Part shown: positions 8,158-17,512 of the stretch, one piece after another
Layout of the letters: the number at the start of each line of letters is the position of its first letter
How positions within the stretch are numbered: position 1 is the stretch's first letter
From: CAZDWZ01 sp964509425
Lineage (GTDB): Bacteria > Bdellovibrionota_C > UBA2361 > SZUA-149 > CAZDWZ01
Length of the DNA: 57,131 nt
Assembly: GCA_964509425.1 (NCBI GenBank)
Contig: CAZDWZ010000022.1
Coordinates: 1 to 57,131 of the forward strand
Reading direction: 5' to 3'
The notes under the pieces: generated by a model
Database searches by the model: none
Told to the model about the DNA's origin: nothing
What the model saw: only the letters and a program-made list of their open reading frames with translations
Made by a program: the position numbers and the translations under genes

Positions 8158-8907
8158 ATGTACCACGCCGGCACGCTGCGAATCACGTCGAGCGCTGAGG
8201 CAATGAAGGAGGCCGAGCGCTTTCGCACCGTGATCCTTCCGCAACTGGAGCGCCATGGTCCACACGCGATCCTCCCGGCCGCGAAAACGATGAAGGAGCT
8301 TCTTGGCCATGGAGGCTCTTCGCTCGACGAGCTCCTCTCGGGGGTGAGAACGCTGATGACTCGTCTCTGGGAGATGAACCGTCTTCAAAGCGACTCGGCA
8401 GGGTTTGCGAACCGGTGGGATTTCATCCTCATCGGTTACGTGAGCGCTTTCACGACGATCTTCTCGCTGGGTTTGGAACGAGAGAAGGACGATCCGGGGA
8501 GTTTCTCAGAGGTCGTGACGAAGCTGCCGCGATGGGCCCTTCACTGTCGAAGCACTGCCCACCCCTGGTGGTTAAAGGGCGTCGAGCTTCGAGAAACTGA
8601 GTGGGTTCGTGCAAACTTGACCGACCCTATCCGTCCGCTAAGAGACGAGGCGGGGCGGAAGTTGCTGAACTCCCTACTCGAGAACGAGAACGCCTCGGAA
8701 GAACGAGGCGCAGCTCACTGTCGCCGCGCGTTGGCTTTGCATCACCAAGCAGGACTCGATAAACGCGGGCCGGCTGACACACTCATTCTCGACCTGTTCC
8801 AGAACGATCACGATGACGAAGGAGAGGAGGCGATTGAGTTTTGGGACGGGGCGATGAGGCAGCTCCTTTGGCTCGCCGCCATTTCCGGAGATTGGGTGAG
8901 GATATAA
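8158..8907 (+). CDS. Hypothetical protein, GC-rich singleton
   Basis: This 249-residue protein starts with MYHAGTLRITSSAEAMKEAERF and has no signal peptide or membrane segment. GAGGGAAAAAG serves as ribosome binding site. It appears mainly helical, with a very acidic stretch near the end (FQNDHDDEGEEAIEFWDG). I recognise no family. It stands alone between the alcohol dehydrogenase and a two-component system on the other strand. A hairpin (GGGACGG/CCGTCCC, 8932-8959) lies 25 bases past the stop. Codon use leans GC-rich, but less strongly than the genes at 3653 or 13789. Confidence 0.65.
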   Translation: MYHAGTLRITSSAEAMKEAERFRTVILPQLERHGPHAILPAAKTMKELLGHGGSSLDELLSGVRTLMTRLWEMNRLQSDSAGFANRWDFILIGYVSAFTTIFSLGLEREKDDPGSFSEVVTKLPRWALHCRSTAHPWWLKGVELRETEWVRANLTDPIRPLRDEAGRKLLNSLLENENASEERGAAHCRRALALHHQAGLDKRGPADTLILDLFQNDHDDEGEEAIEFWDGAMRQLLWLAAISGDWVRI

Positions 8908-8992
8908 AGGAAATTCCCATCGACAGTTCGCGGGACGGTTTTTGAATAAACTCCGTCCCTGTGAGTGAGACTTGGATAGCGCTTGCTCGATT

Positions 8993-9736
8993 CTATTTGT
9001 CGAGCTCCTCGGGCTCCACAAATCGATAACCCAATCCACGAACGGTCAAAAGATACTTCGGGTTGTCGGGATCAGCCTCCAATTTTTTCCTGATCCTGGA
9101 CACGAAGCTCGTGACATTCACTTCGTAGTTCCCCGCATGGAGGTCCCATACAATTTCCAAGATCTGCTCTCTTGTAAACGGCCGTCCGGGCTGTGATGCG
9201 AGAAGCGAAACGAGTTGAAACTCTCTCGTAGTCAGATCGATGGGAGCGCCGTTTTTTAACACCCTGGCTCGTTCCTCATCAACCTCAACCTCTCCGATCC
9301 GAACCACGCTTCTCCCAGTCGGTGGGCGGACCAAATCATTCTCCGCACGAAGCACCTTGCGAGCTGTCTGTTCCCGCAGGCGAACCCGTACTCTTGCGAG
9401 GAGCTCAAGCGGCTGGAAAGGTTTTCGAACATAATCATCGGCTCCCACCTCGAGGCCGGAGACAACATCGGATTCCTTCGTCCTCGCGGTCAGCATGATG
9501 ATGGGCAGACCCTCATACTCCTGCTTTATACGGCGGCAAACATCAAGACCTCCCAATGTCGGAAGATTCAGATCGAGGATGACCAAATCAAAAGTGCCAT
9601 GCAGCGCAGCATGAAGTCCGGTGAGACCGTCGCTTTGCACTTCGCAATAAAAACCTGCATCGGATAGTGTATCCCGAATGATTCGCGAAATACCGTCGTC
9701 ATCCTCGATTATAAGAACCTTCCCTACCGCATTCAT
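8993..9736 (-). CDS. OmpR-family response regulator
   Basis: The 247-residue protein has a receiver domain with the acidic pair in IIEDDDG, the phospho-acceptor Asp55 in LVILDLNLP, the switch Thr in IMLTART and the conserved Lys in VRKPFQP. A winged-helix DNA-binding domain follows (about 145-245), ending YLLTVRGLGYRFVEPEE. It overlaps the stop of the upstream histidine kinase by four bases (ATGA), so the two are translationally coupled and form one cognate pair. A linker of about 30 residues joins the domains. Its targets are unknown; the secreted protein at the head of the operon is an obvious candidate. Confidence 0.97.
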   Translation of the reverse strand: MNAVGKVLIIEDDDGISRIIRDTLSDAGFYCEVQSDGLTGLHAALHGTFDLVILDLNLPTLGGLDVCRRIKQEYEGLPIIMLTARTKESDVVSGLEVGADDYVRKPFQPLELLARVRVRLREQTARKVLRAENDLVRPPTGRSVVRIGEVEVDEERARVLKNGAPIDLTTREFQLVSLLASQPGRPFTREQILEIVWDLHAGNYEVNVTSFVSRIRKKLEADPDNPKYLLTVRGLGYRFVEPEELDK

Positions 9737-12699
9737 GATTTCTCCCGATAATTTTCGGCCTCACGCACATCGACCCTAAATTGAAGAACTCGAGACCCAT
9801 CCACCGCGACCGCTTCAGACGTCTCCAAACCGCCGCCGGAGCGCCGAAGGTGCGCCCCGATTCTCTGGAAAAACAGCGAACGAAGCATCGCGACACTCTT
9901 GTCCCCGCGATCCCGGATGGACGAACTCCCGTTCGAAGGTGCTTCAAGCACCACGCTGATTTTACCTCCGCTCTTTTCCACTCTCGCTCTAATCTGATCA
10001 CCGGGTCGTCCTTCCTCGAACGCGCACTCAAAGACAAACTTGAGAGCGAGCAGGTATTGCCCGAGTGGGCCACTTCCGACCATCGACTCTGAACAATCTT
10101 GTAAAAGCAGATCGATATCCTTGGCTCCACACCGGTGTCGAGCCGACTCGACCACCTCGAGAAGATGCTCGTCGAATGGAAAGCGCTCCTCGATCTCACT
10201 GCTCTCCTCCAGCTCGAACGCGGCAATCACAAAAAGTAATTCGATACACTTATCGAGTGTCGCAGACGCATTTTGGAGAAGCCCCCACTCTCCTGAACCG
10301 GAATGTGCGCTCACATTCGCGACACATTCCCGGATTGCCGGCGCCGCGATGTCAAGGAACCGATTTCTCGCCGCGGCTCGCTCCGCGCGCTGCGCCTCAA
10401 GTCGCGAAATCTCACCGGCCATCGAGTTCAGCTTTGCGGCGAGTCCTCCAATCTCATCGTGGTCTTCGAGCGCGATGCGATATGAATAATCTCCAGATGC
10501 AAATTTTTGAATACCGGCTTGCAAATCATCAAGGCGGCCGGCTATCTCTTTTCGCCAGCTCGCGGAGAATATGGAGATCGCAAGCCATGAAAAGTTCAGC
10601 TCGAAGAGGATCAAGACAAGGAACAGAAAATTCGTCTCGCGATGCACGATGCCGTTTAGCATCGCACTCGGACCGAGCAAGGAAAGTTCCGGGCACCCGA
10701 TTTCTCCACAAAGCGGCGCGGTCAGCAATGCTCGGCGGTAGCTCGAACTCTTGATTCCCCGGTTCTTCTCCTCCACCCCGACTGAGAAATGATTTTCACC
10801 AGTTGCTCCGGTGAGGATATATCCGTGGATCGGATTCACGGCGTAGGCGCGCTGGAGAACGGATACAATTCCATCCGCTTGAGGGACCGGCCGACCGATT
10901 TCAGAGAGCACTGACGCGATCGATACTCTCGATGTCCGCTCTGTCGCGGATCGGATGTGACTGACAATGAATGCATAAAGCATTCCTCCTTGAACGAAGA
11001 TCGAAACTCCCGATGAGAGGAGAAGAAGCGCTCCCAACCACACTCCGGCACGTCTCACTGACCCGGCGCTATCGGCCAACCATGCGACCAGCGATATCCA
11101 TCCGCCGACGACCGCGCCCAGCATGAAAAGCCACGGTGCTTTGTTTACCAAGAACAGGCAGACGATGAATGGAGCCGCGGCAAAACACAGTCTGAGCCAC
11201 AGGCGCGTATCGGATAGTCGAAAGACCTGGATTGCTGTTTGAAAAGTCACCGCGCCTGTAACGGCCTGGAACGCGGTCCTGCTTTCAAATGCGATCAGAA
11301 ACGGCAACGAGAAAGAAATCACCAAATACAACGAAAGGAGCGTCGACTTTCCGAGACCGGGTTTAGCCGAGTATACGCCGAGCATCAGGATTACCAGGAA
11401 AAACCATCGAAGTGCGTGCGTCGCGGGAAAAGCCGTGTTGACCAGACAGAGAATCACAATTGAGAATACCGCCAGCCATCCCGTAAGCCGAATCGAGGGG
11501 GTCGAGCTGGTCAAAAGGTTCTGCACCTTCTTGCTTTCTGGCGGCGGCTTCGTGCTGCTGCCCCTGAGCGAGATGCTAAACACGTTCTCCCCGGCATCAT
11601 TTTCACCGATGCTCAGCTCACCAGAATGCAGGTGAGCGATTCTCTTCACGATGAATAATCCAAGCCCGCTCAACCGCCCCTTCGATACTCGGAGCTCCGG
11701 AGCAAGTGCCGTTTCGAATCTCAAGCGCGCCTCGAGCGGAAGTGGTTTCCCTGTGTTCGCTACTTGAATCTGTATCGGCGACGAATTCCCTCCGGTCACC
11801 GAGAGATTTACCGTCGAACCCGAAGGGCTGTGGCGAATCGCATTGTCCAAGAGATTCAGAAGTGCCCTCCTCAGAAGTGAGGTGTCCGCCGGGCAGAAGA
11901 CTCGTGAATCCTGACAATCGAATCGAACTGTGACTTGGGCACGAGATGCCGCCACTTCGAGCAGATTCACTACCTCGCCGATGAGAGCACGGATGTCGAT
12001 AACTTGCGGAGCGCTCAACCTGATTCGCTCAACCGCCGCGAGTTGTTCGAGATCGTCGGCATACTCAAGCTGCAGTTCGGTATTTCGCTTCAGCATCTCG
12101 TGATACGATTCACGTTGCTCGAGGGAAATCCCCGTCATGGATAATCGCTCGGCGCATCCCTGAATAACGCACATCGGTGTCCGCAAATCGTGCGCGAGTC
12201 CCGCCATCAACTCCTGCCGATCACTTTCTTCCAGTTCTTGCGTTTTGATTCGTTCGGAGATTTCATCGGCCATCCGATTCAATGTTTCCGACAATTGTTG
12301 GTATTCCGGGAACTCTCCCGGAGCGAAACGTTGGTTGAGCTCTCTTCCCGTGAATCCTCCGGCGAGAATGGAGAACATGCGGGCGTGGCCGAGAAGGAAT
12401 CGCTTAAAGACCGAATACGAAGCAATCGCGAGGGCAAAAAGGAGGAGAGTTGGAATCGAAGCAAAGAGAAGATAATTCCCGGTGACTTGCGAATACTCCA
12501 TGTATTTCGAGAATCGCAGAAGATTGTCGAGAAGCTCCTTGGTGCCGTTCACAGTCCCCGCCGCCGGTGCTGCTTCTTTGGCGAGATGAGGCGCTAACCC
12601 ATCAAACAAGGAGGTTACGAGTATGTAGCCAAGCACAAGCTCGATAAATGCGATAACGCCCACAACGAAAGCGGCGGAGCGACCTATTCGCCGCATCAT
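9733..12699 (-). CDS. Tandem sensor histidine kinase with degenerate second kinase module
   Basis: I take the ATG at 12699 as start (MMRRIGRSAAFV), giving 988 residues. The first half is a complete kinase: membrane spans near 9-30 and 78-97, a HAMP-like linker, phospho-acceptor His170 in GLAHDLRTPM, Asn286 in LLNLLDNAIRH and a G-box SGLGLF near 345. A second unit then follows in the same chain: a set of hydrophobic spans from about 405, an exposed sensor region, another span and a clear HAMP (FASGDYSYRIALEDHDEIGG). Where its His-box should be it reads RNRFLDIAAPAIREC, with no histidine, and its ATPase part lacks recognisable N and G boxes. The upstream neighbour ends at 12734 and the regulator overlaps by four bases. 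Confidence 0.92.
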   Translation of the reverse strand: MMRRIGRSAAFVVGVIAFIELVLGYILVTSLFDGLAPHLAKEAAPAAGTVNGTKELLDNLLRFSKYMEYSQVTGNYLLFASIPTLLLFALAIASYSVFKRFLLGHARMFSILAGGFTGRELNQRFAPGEFPEYQQLSETLNRMADEISERIKTQELEESDRQELMAGLAHDLRTPMCVIQGCAERLSMTGISLEQRESYHEMLKRNTELQLEYADDLEQLAAVERIRLSAPQVIDIRALIGEVVNLLEVAASRAQVTVRFDCQDSRVFCPADTSLLRRALLNLLDNAIRHSPSGSTVNLSVTGGNSSPIQIQVANTGKPLPLEARLRFETALAPELRVSKGRLSGLGLFIVKRIAHLHSGELSIGENDAGENVFSISLRGSSTKPPPESKKVQNLLTSSTPSIRLTGWLAVFSIVILCLVNTAFPATHALRWFFLVILMLGVYSAKPGLGKSTLLSLYLVISFSLPFLIAFESRTAFQAVTGAVTFQTAIQVFRLSDTRLWLRLCFAAAPFIVCLFLVNKAPWLFMLGAVVGGWISLVAWLADSAGSVRRAGVWLGALLLLSSGVSIFVQGGMLYAFIVSHIRSATERTSRVSIASVLSEIGRPVPQADGIVSVLQRAYAVNPIHGYILTGATGENHFSVGVEEKNRGIKSSSYRRALLTAPLCGEIGCPELSLLGPSAMLNGIVHRETNFLFLVLILFELNFSWLAISIFSASWRKEIAGRLDDLQAGIQKFASGDYSYRIALEDHDEIGGLAAKLNSMAGEISRLEAQRAERAAARNRFLDIAAPAIRECVANVSAHSGSGEWGLLQNASATLDKCIELLFVIAAFELEESSEIEERFPFDEHLLEVVESARHRCGAKDIDLLLQDCSESMVGSGPLGQYLLALKFVFECAFEEGRPGDQIRARVEKSGGKISVVLEAPSNGSSSIRDRGDKSVAMLRSLFFQRIGAHLRRSGGGLETSEAVAVDGSRVLQFRVDVREAENYREKS

Positions 12700-12733
12700 C
12701 TCGCCGTTTCGAAGTGGAGCGTTACTATTTTCG

Positions 12734-13267
12734 TTATTCCCGAGCACGTTCAAAAGTTCCGTTACGTTCGAGCGTATTGCTTCCAGGTATAGCCTGTGGA
12801 TCAGATATTCCGCACCAAAGAACGATGGCGATGTCGAGACTGAGGCAGAACTGCTGGTTCTGCGTCCGGAGCAGAACAGTGCCGCACGCCCGCTCGCGGA
12901 GGTGCTCAAGCCAGTTCGTTTCTAACGTATTGCCGGATCGGCCGCAGAGTTGCTCCTGGGAACACAGTGTCAGCATTCTTTCAAGATTTTCCAAACACCG
13001 CTGACTTCCCGCTGCGGGCGGCGAGCATTCTCCGAATGTAAGCAGTTTCGCGCGTTCGCAGTCCCAGAGATAGCCACGGCGCTCCTTTGGCTCACTGTTC
13101 GGCTCCTCCAGCGGCGGAACACTGGGCATAGGGTCGGGTAAAAGTTGCGCCTCCGCCAGTCCCAAAATCGAACCGAAAGAACAACCCACAAGAAACGCAA
13201 TCGCCGCGAGACGTGTTGACAGTCTCCGCCGAGGAGAAAGAGTTCGAGTAATTTCAGACAAACGCAT
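12734..13267 (-). CDS. Secreted Cys-containing protein heading the kinase operon
   Basis: The 177-residue product has an N-terminal signal peptide (RLAAIAFLVGCSFGSILGLAEA) likely cut before QLLPDP. A short proline-rich linker follows, then a Cys-rich helical part (WDCERAKLLTFGECSPPAAG, QRCLENLERMLTLCSQEQLC). AAGGAG lies five bases before the ATG. Its stop is about 35 bases from the kinase start, so all three genes are probably one operon. A periplasmic partner or ligand for the kinase sensor is plausible by position only. I recognise no family. Confidence 0.8.
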   Translation of the reverse strand: MRLSEITRTLSPRRRLSTRLAAIAFLVGCSFGSILGLAEAQLLPDPMPSVPPLEEPNSEPKERRGYLWDCERAKLLTFGECSPPAAGSQRCLENLERMLTLCSQEQLCGRSGNTLETNWLEHLRERACGTVLLRTQNQQFCLSLDIAIVLWCGISDPQAIPGSNTLERNGTFERARE

Positions 13268-13788
13268 ATCAACTCCTTGTGATTAATGTTTTATGCCGGC
13301 ACCACCGGAGGTCAGCCAAATGCCTCGCCTCAGCGAATCACCGTGTAGGGAGTATGGGAGAGGATTGTAACCGCACTATAACCGGCGAATGCTTTTGCCG
13401 GCCTGCCGGGGAGAAAGGAAGGATTCCGGCTTGTTACAGCTGGAGAAAATGCTCTCAATTTTGCCGGACACCGACTCGCCATCAAATCGGTAATCGTCCG
13501 GCACACGAGGGTCTGCCGTTCGCCGCCTTGGGCGCGATATCAAGCTAACGCTTCGGCACCGATCCTTCTCATTATTTTTCAGAGAAGCAGATGTCGACCT
13601 CGCAATTACCGCCCGGCAGGCGCTTCGGGCCCGCCGGATTTTGCGATGTCTCAGAATGAGAATCGCTGAGCGTTGAGAAATTTCGATCAGCGATAGAAAG
13701 CGACAAAGCAAGACTGGATGTTTGGGGCCGAAGCCGGGTTGGTGTGCCCGGCTCCGGTTCCGAAAAATCCTTGCCTCCCTCTGTCGCC
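13268..13788. other. Intergenic region; hairpin near the GC-rich epimerase gene
   Basis: It contains no supported gene. AGCCGGG...CCCGGCT (about 13733-13756) forms a hairpin just beyond the stop of the minus-strand epimerase gene and may terminate it. The part next to 13267 should hold the promoter of the kinase operon, but I cannot identify a clear one. Confidence 0.5.
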
Positions 13789-14799
13789 TCACTTCGTGAC
13801 CGGCTTCAGCAGCCCGCGGTCGCGGAGCGCGCAGAAGCGCTCGGCCGTGAGACGGATCGCGTCCTTCAACGGCGTGAGCGGCACGGTCGGGAACGCCTGC
13901 CGGATCGCCGAGTAGTCGAGACCGTAGGCGATGGGGTACTGCATGCCCGACGCGGCCGGGGTGATGCGGCAGGGTGGGAGTTCCATCTCCCGGGCGACCT
14001 CGGTGACGAGCCGGCAGAACTCCGACGCGTGAACGGTGTGCCCCGGGATGTGGAAGATGCCGAAGCCTTGCTTGAACGGCTGGGTGGCCGCGAGCAGGGT
14101 CGCCGCGACCACGTCGTCGAGGAAGTTCAGGTCCTCCATGCCGCCGTGCGCCAGTTCGTAGTCGATGCCGAGGACCGCGTTCGCGATCGCCGTCGTGTTG
14201 GTGGAGGTCATGCCGCGGTCGCGGCCGACGCCGTGAACGGTCCACGGCCGGAAACCGACGGACTGCACGCCGTAGTCGGCGAAGTACGTCGCGGCGGCGT
14301 TCTCGTTCGCCTGCTTGTGCCCGCCGTACAACGTGCCGGGGGTGAAGAACGGATACGCTTCCGTGATCAGCCCGGTGGGGTACTTCTCACGCTTGCCGAG
14401 AACGGCCGCGGACGACATGAACACCGTGCGCTGGATCTGGTCGCTGCGTCGGCGGGCGGCCTCGAGGACGACGTTTGTCCCCACGACGTTCACGTGGGCA
14501 CCGACGATCGGGTTCTCCTTCACCAACGGCACCTGGAGTGCCGCGAGGTGCAGGATGTGGGTGATGCCGTAGCGATCGATCGCGTCCATGACGTCCGCGA
14601 GCGACGTGACGTCGCCCGCGACGGACAGGAGGCGGTCCGGCGGCAGGTCGTCACCCGCGACGAGCTTCAGCCGCTTCGCGTCCAAGTCCTTGTCGAAGAC
14701 GATGATCTTGCTGTTCGGGTCGGCGTTGCTGCCGCCGAGGATGAGGCGGACGAGGGCGCAGCCGAAGCAGCCCGATCCGCCGGTCGCGAGGAAATTCAT
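13789..14799 (-). CDS. NAD-dependent epimerase/dehydratase, GC-rich singleton
   Basis: I start at the ATG at 14799, which puts the Rossmann motif at the extreme N terminus as usual for this family (MNFLATGGSGCFGCALVR). The product has 336 residues and is an extended short-chain dehydrogenase. ILHLAALQVP, the serine segment FMSSAAVLGK and the catalytic YGGHKQANE (Tyr-x-x-x-Lys) are all present, followed by VGFRPWTVHGVGRDRG. Such enzymes epimerise or dehydrate nucleotide sugars or act on related substrates; the substrate is not evident. The gene is strongly GC-rich compared with its neighbours, has no partner genes and is flanked by non-coding DNA, so it looks acquired. Confidence 0.85.
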   Translation of the reverse strand: MNFLATGGSGCFGCALVRLILGGSNADPNSKIIVFDKDLDAKRLKLVAGDDLPPDRLLSVAGDVTSLADVMDAIDRYGITHILHLAALQVPLVKENPIVGAHVNVVGTNVVLEAARRRSDQIQRTVFMSSAAVLGKREKYPTGLITEAYPFFTPGTLYGGHKQANENAAATYFADYGVQSVGFRPWTVHGVGRDRGMTSTNTTAIANAVLGIDYELAHGGMEDLNFLDDVVAATLLAATQPFKQGFGIFHIPGHTVHASEFCRLVTEVAREMELPPCRITPAASGMQYPIAYGLDYSAIRQAFPTVPLTPLKDAIRLTAERFCALRDRGLLKPVTK

Positions 14800-15245
14800 G
14801 ACAGTCCTGGGGTTGAGGTGAAGGCCGGACGCTCTGCCGTGACCGTTTTCCCACACGGGAGGTTGGCTTGTATTCGTCCGGAATCCGGCCGGTACTCTCT
14901 GGAGATTATGAAAGTACCGGAAGGAGTCCGGCGAAAACTAAAAAGAGAAAATACCTTCCCAGTCTTGCTTGAGAAGTGTTCGAGCGAGGCGAACACTGCT
15001 TAAGCCTGGGAAAATTCCAACTCACGACAATAGAATAAAATAGCGGTTCTCAGTGCGGCGCATCGTAGAAAATTTTCCGCAAAAAAGAAAATAATCGTGG
15101 TGGTTTCAGGCTCGCGAAACACGGATATTTCGGCGGCTAATGTTGTTTTTAGCAAGCTTTTTGAATACGTGATGGGCCACCGAGAGAGGTTGGCCTGTCG
15201 GAAGAGCGAATTCTCCCGGTAACCCATCATGCCGTCAAGGTGCCG
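14800..15245. other. Intergenic region between two GC-rich islands
   Basis: No gene can be supported; a 76-codon minus-strand frame at 15000-15230 has no family features. A perfect dyad AGTGTTCG/CGAACACT lies near 14977-14999. The sequence is clearly AT-richer than either flanking gene. Confidence 0.45.
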
Positions 15246-15812
15246 TTACCGCGCGTAACGGCGGAGCGTACCCGTACCAGCGACGATCCCTTGCCCCTGG
15301 AAGCTCGTAGGGGAAGGCGTAGCGACCGTCATCGGATAGGTCGCCACTGGTTGGTAAGCGGGTTGCGGTTGCGCGTACAGCATTCGCGCGGGCACGGGCT
15401 GCGAGACGATGACCGTGCCGTGCTGCGGTGCAGACGAGTAGCGGACCGGCGCGTAGCTCGGTTGGACGTAGCTCGCTTGCGCGGACACCGGTGCCACCGT
15501 CGTGTAGGTCGGCACGCCGTAGCTGGGGGCATAAACCGGAGTGCCGTAGGACACCGGCGCGACGTAGGACGTACCCCCGTACGACGGGCCGCTGTAGGTG
15601 GTGCCGCTGTACGACGGGACACCGTACGACGGGACACTGTACGACGGAACGCCGAAGGACTGGGAGCTGGAGACGGCCGGAGCGCGGACGCTCGAGCTGC
15701 TGGCGCTGGGGGCGGCAACTGCCGCCGGGGGGCAGGTCGGTCAGGACGCCCCGACCTTGTTGACCCAGAGCACAGCGAAGACGAACAGAAACGCGAACGA
15801 CTTGGTGCGCAT
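15246..15812 (-). pseudogene. Secreted Tyr/Pro/Ser-rich repeat protein with an in-frame TGA
   Basis: From the ATG at 15812 the frame encodes a clear signal peptide (MRTKSFAFLFVFAVLW, then VNKVGAS). Codon 24 is TGA. The same frame then stays open for 164 more codons and keeps strongly biased composition: an Ala/Ser-rich part, tandem PSY(S/G)V units from a 15-base DNA repeat (about 15590-15655), then Tyr/Pro/Val-rich sequence such as VYAPSYGVPTYTT. The stop falls almost exactly at the expected signal-peptide cleavage site. A nonsense mutation, sequencing error or stop read-through could explain this. Other genes here, including GC-rich ones, use TGA as stop, so genome-wide recoding is unlikely. 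The gene is GC-rich and isolated. Confidence 0.6.
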
Positions 15813-16312
15813 GGAGAAATCCTCCTCCGTTGGCGCGCCTTACCACCTAGAACTGGGCGGTGGATTGGCCCCGATGCAGGACGGGCATGAGTAAAAACCA
15901 GCCTGCGATCGAAAGAGCAGCCCGGTATCGAACAGCTCTAGCGATCACAGCGGAAAACCTAAACTCTCTCGGTGATACCCGAAGAAAAACTTCAAATGAA
16001 CAACTCGCCGCAGCAAGTTTGAGTGATTATGCGACCGCGTCTCGCCAAGGTGTGTTCTAAAGCTCGAATCTGAACAGCAAAGTTTTTCGTTATCTGCTCG
16101 CAAGATGTTCGTGACGCTCACGCTCCATTCCGAGCGCTAAAATTCACGCGTGATTTCGTCGGAATGAAGTCGCGGCATTCAGCGTTGCGCGCCGGACTTC
16201 TTGTATCCATGATTTCGAATGCCGATTTGAGAATCTATTTTTCTGCAGGCTCCGGTTCACATAATCCGCATATTTGTGGTGAAACGGAACAATCAACCCT
16301 CGAGACAAAGTC
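15813..16312. other. Intergenic region without recognisable genes
   Basis: No gene or structured element can be supported. The region separates a minus-strand GC-rich gene from a plus-strand small secreted protein, so it probably contains both promoters. Confidence 0.4.
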
Positions 16313-16648
16313 ATGACAAATTCTATCCTCCTTCGCCGATTAACCTTTTGCATGATTGCTTCCACGGCACAGCTCGTCGTCTCACTGGATGCAACGTTGG
16401 CAGCAGGAAAAGCTTGTGACCCAAAGGAAGACGGCGACTGCTGCACTTCGAGCACGGACTGCGTTGCTTTTGTAAATGAGACGCTTTGCTCAATCGAGCC
16501 GTTGAATAAAGTCAAAGCTCAAGAACTACAGAAAGAGGGTTTCCCGGATACCGGATTGTGTTCTGCCGAAAGACGCGCCGGGCTGAAAGAAGATGCGAAA
16601 AAGCGTGAGCCGTACTGCGATAGAGGCGCTTGCGGGTTCGTTGAATAA
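16313..16648 (+). CDS. Small secreted Cys-rich protein
   Basis: This 111-residue protein begins MTNSILLRRLTFCMIA and has a signal peptide ending near LAAGKA. The mature part carries eight cysteines in a pattern that suggests four disulfides (ACDPKEDGDCCTSSTDC ... LCS ... GLCSAER ... PYCDRGACG). The gene stands alone before another secreted protein gene. I recognise no family. By composition it resembles several other small exported Cys proteins in this window, at 12734, 22885, 23486 and 25450. Confidence 0.75.
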   Translation: MTNSILLRRLTFCMIASTAQLVVSLDATLAAGKACDPKEDGDCCTSSTDCVAFVNETLCSIEPLNKVKAQELQKEGFPDTGLCSAERRAGLKEDAKKREPYCDRGACGFVE

Positions 16649-16819
16649 TCCCGTGTTTTAATTTAGAGAGACTCGCCCTCCCGTGTAACGGACTCTCGAA
16701 AGTCTAACTTCCTAAATATTTCGCCAATTCTCACTAACCCGAGATCCGCCTTCTCTCACTCCGCTCATAATGAATCGAGCGTTTGAAAAAGCGTTGATGT
16801 TCGTAACTTTGAGGGATAC

Positions 16820-17479
16820 ATGTTTCAAATTTCCAAGATCCTATTCGGGATCTCATTCACTACGGTTTGTTCATTGTCTTCGATATCCGCCTCATGTGCA
16901 CAAGAGCAAGGGGACGCAAATGCCGGCCTCGCTCAGCAACTGGCGGCGCAACAAGTGGAGGTTCAACAAGTACGAGAAGGGGAAAGGCCCCGCATCGAAG
17001 TACCGCCGCGGGGAGCACCGATCGATCAGCTGAAGCCTTTCGTGCCTCAGGACGAATTTTTGAGAATCCCGTTCTGCGATAAGGTTCCCCCGACAACAGA
17101 ATTGCTGCTCGACGACAAGGGCCTTCTTGTTATTCCTCCCGAGGGTTGGAATATCGAACAACTGGACCTCGCGAATCGTTTTCGAACAGTGGCCCGGCTG
17201 ACGTTCGCAAAGATCGCGAGCTCTCTTTATGAGAACATGAATATCAAAAACTTCGTCTGCCCAATACGCTGCCGTGAGCAAGGTCTCCAGATCTTCAGCG
17301 CTGATCTCATCGGCTTCGGAAGCGGATGCAATGAGAATAAAATCGCCGGGGTCGGACAAGATTGGATTACTTACAACCCCCTCCAAGTAGAAGATTCTAC
17401 ATTTATCGAAGTCGGTTTCGGAATCAGACCACTCGCCGTGCAGTTCGACTGCATCTGTAAGGTTGAGCCGATATTCTAG
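16820..17479 (+). CDS. Secreted hypothetical protein
   Basis: The product has 219 residues starting MFQISKILFGISFTTVC, with a signal peptide likely cut after SASCA. A Gln/Glu-rich stretch (GLAQQLAAQQVEVQQVREGE) follows and then a compact domain with several cysteines (NFVCPIRCREQG, GSGCNENK, FDCICKVEP). I chose this ATG over an earlier one in another frame because it alone gives the signal peptide. No family is recognised. It is convergent with the FAD monooxygenase gene, whose stop is only 33 bases away. Confidence 0.7.
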   Translation: MFQISKILFGISFTTVCSLSSISASCAQEQGDANAGLAQQLAAQQVEVQQVREGERPRIEVPPRGAPIDQLKPFVPQDEFLRIPFCDKVPPTTELLLDDKGLLVIPPEGWNIEQLDLANRFRTVARLTFAKIASSLYENMNIKNFVCPIRCREQGLQIFSADLIGFGSGCNENKIAGVGQDWITYNPLQVEDSTFIEVGFGIRPLAVQFDCICKVEPIF

Positions 17480-17512
17480 GTCTTCGGTATTATCCTCCGA
17501 GTCGACGGAAAT

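Noticed and set aside
13744..15003. Plus-strand frame of 419 codons opposite the epimerase gene
   Set aside because: Shadow frame; the minus strand has the Rossmann and YxxxK motifs.
15741..15743. TGA as selenocysteine or a reassigned codon
   Set aside because: No selenocysteine insertion hairpin was recognised after the codon, and TGA ends other genes here, including nusG and the GC-rich gene ending at 4648.
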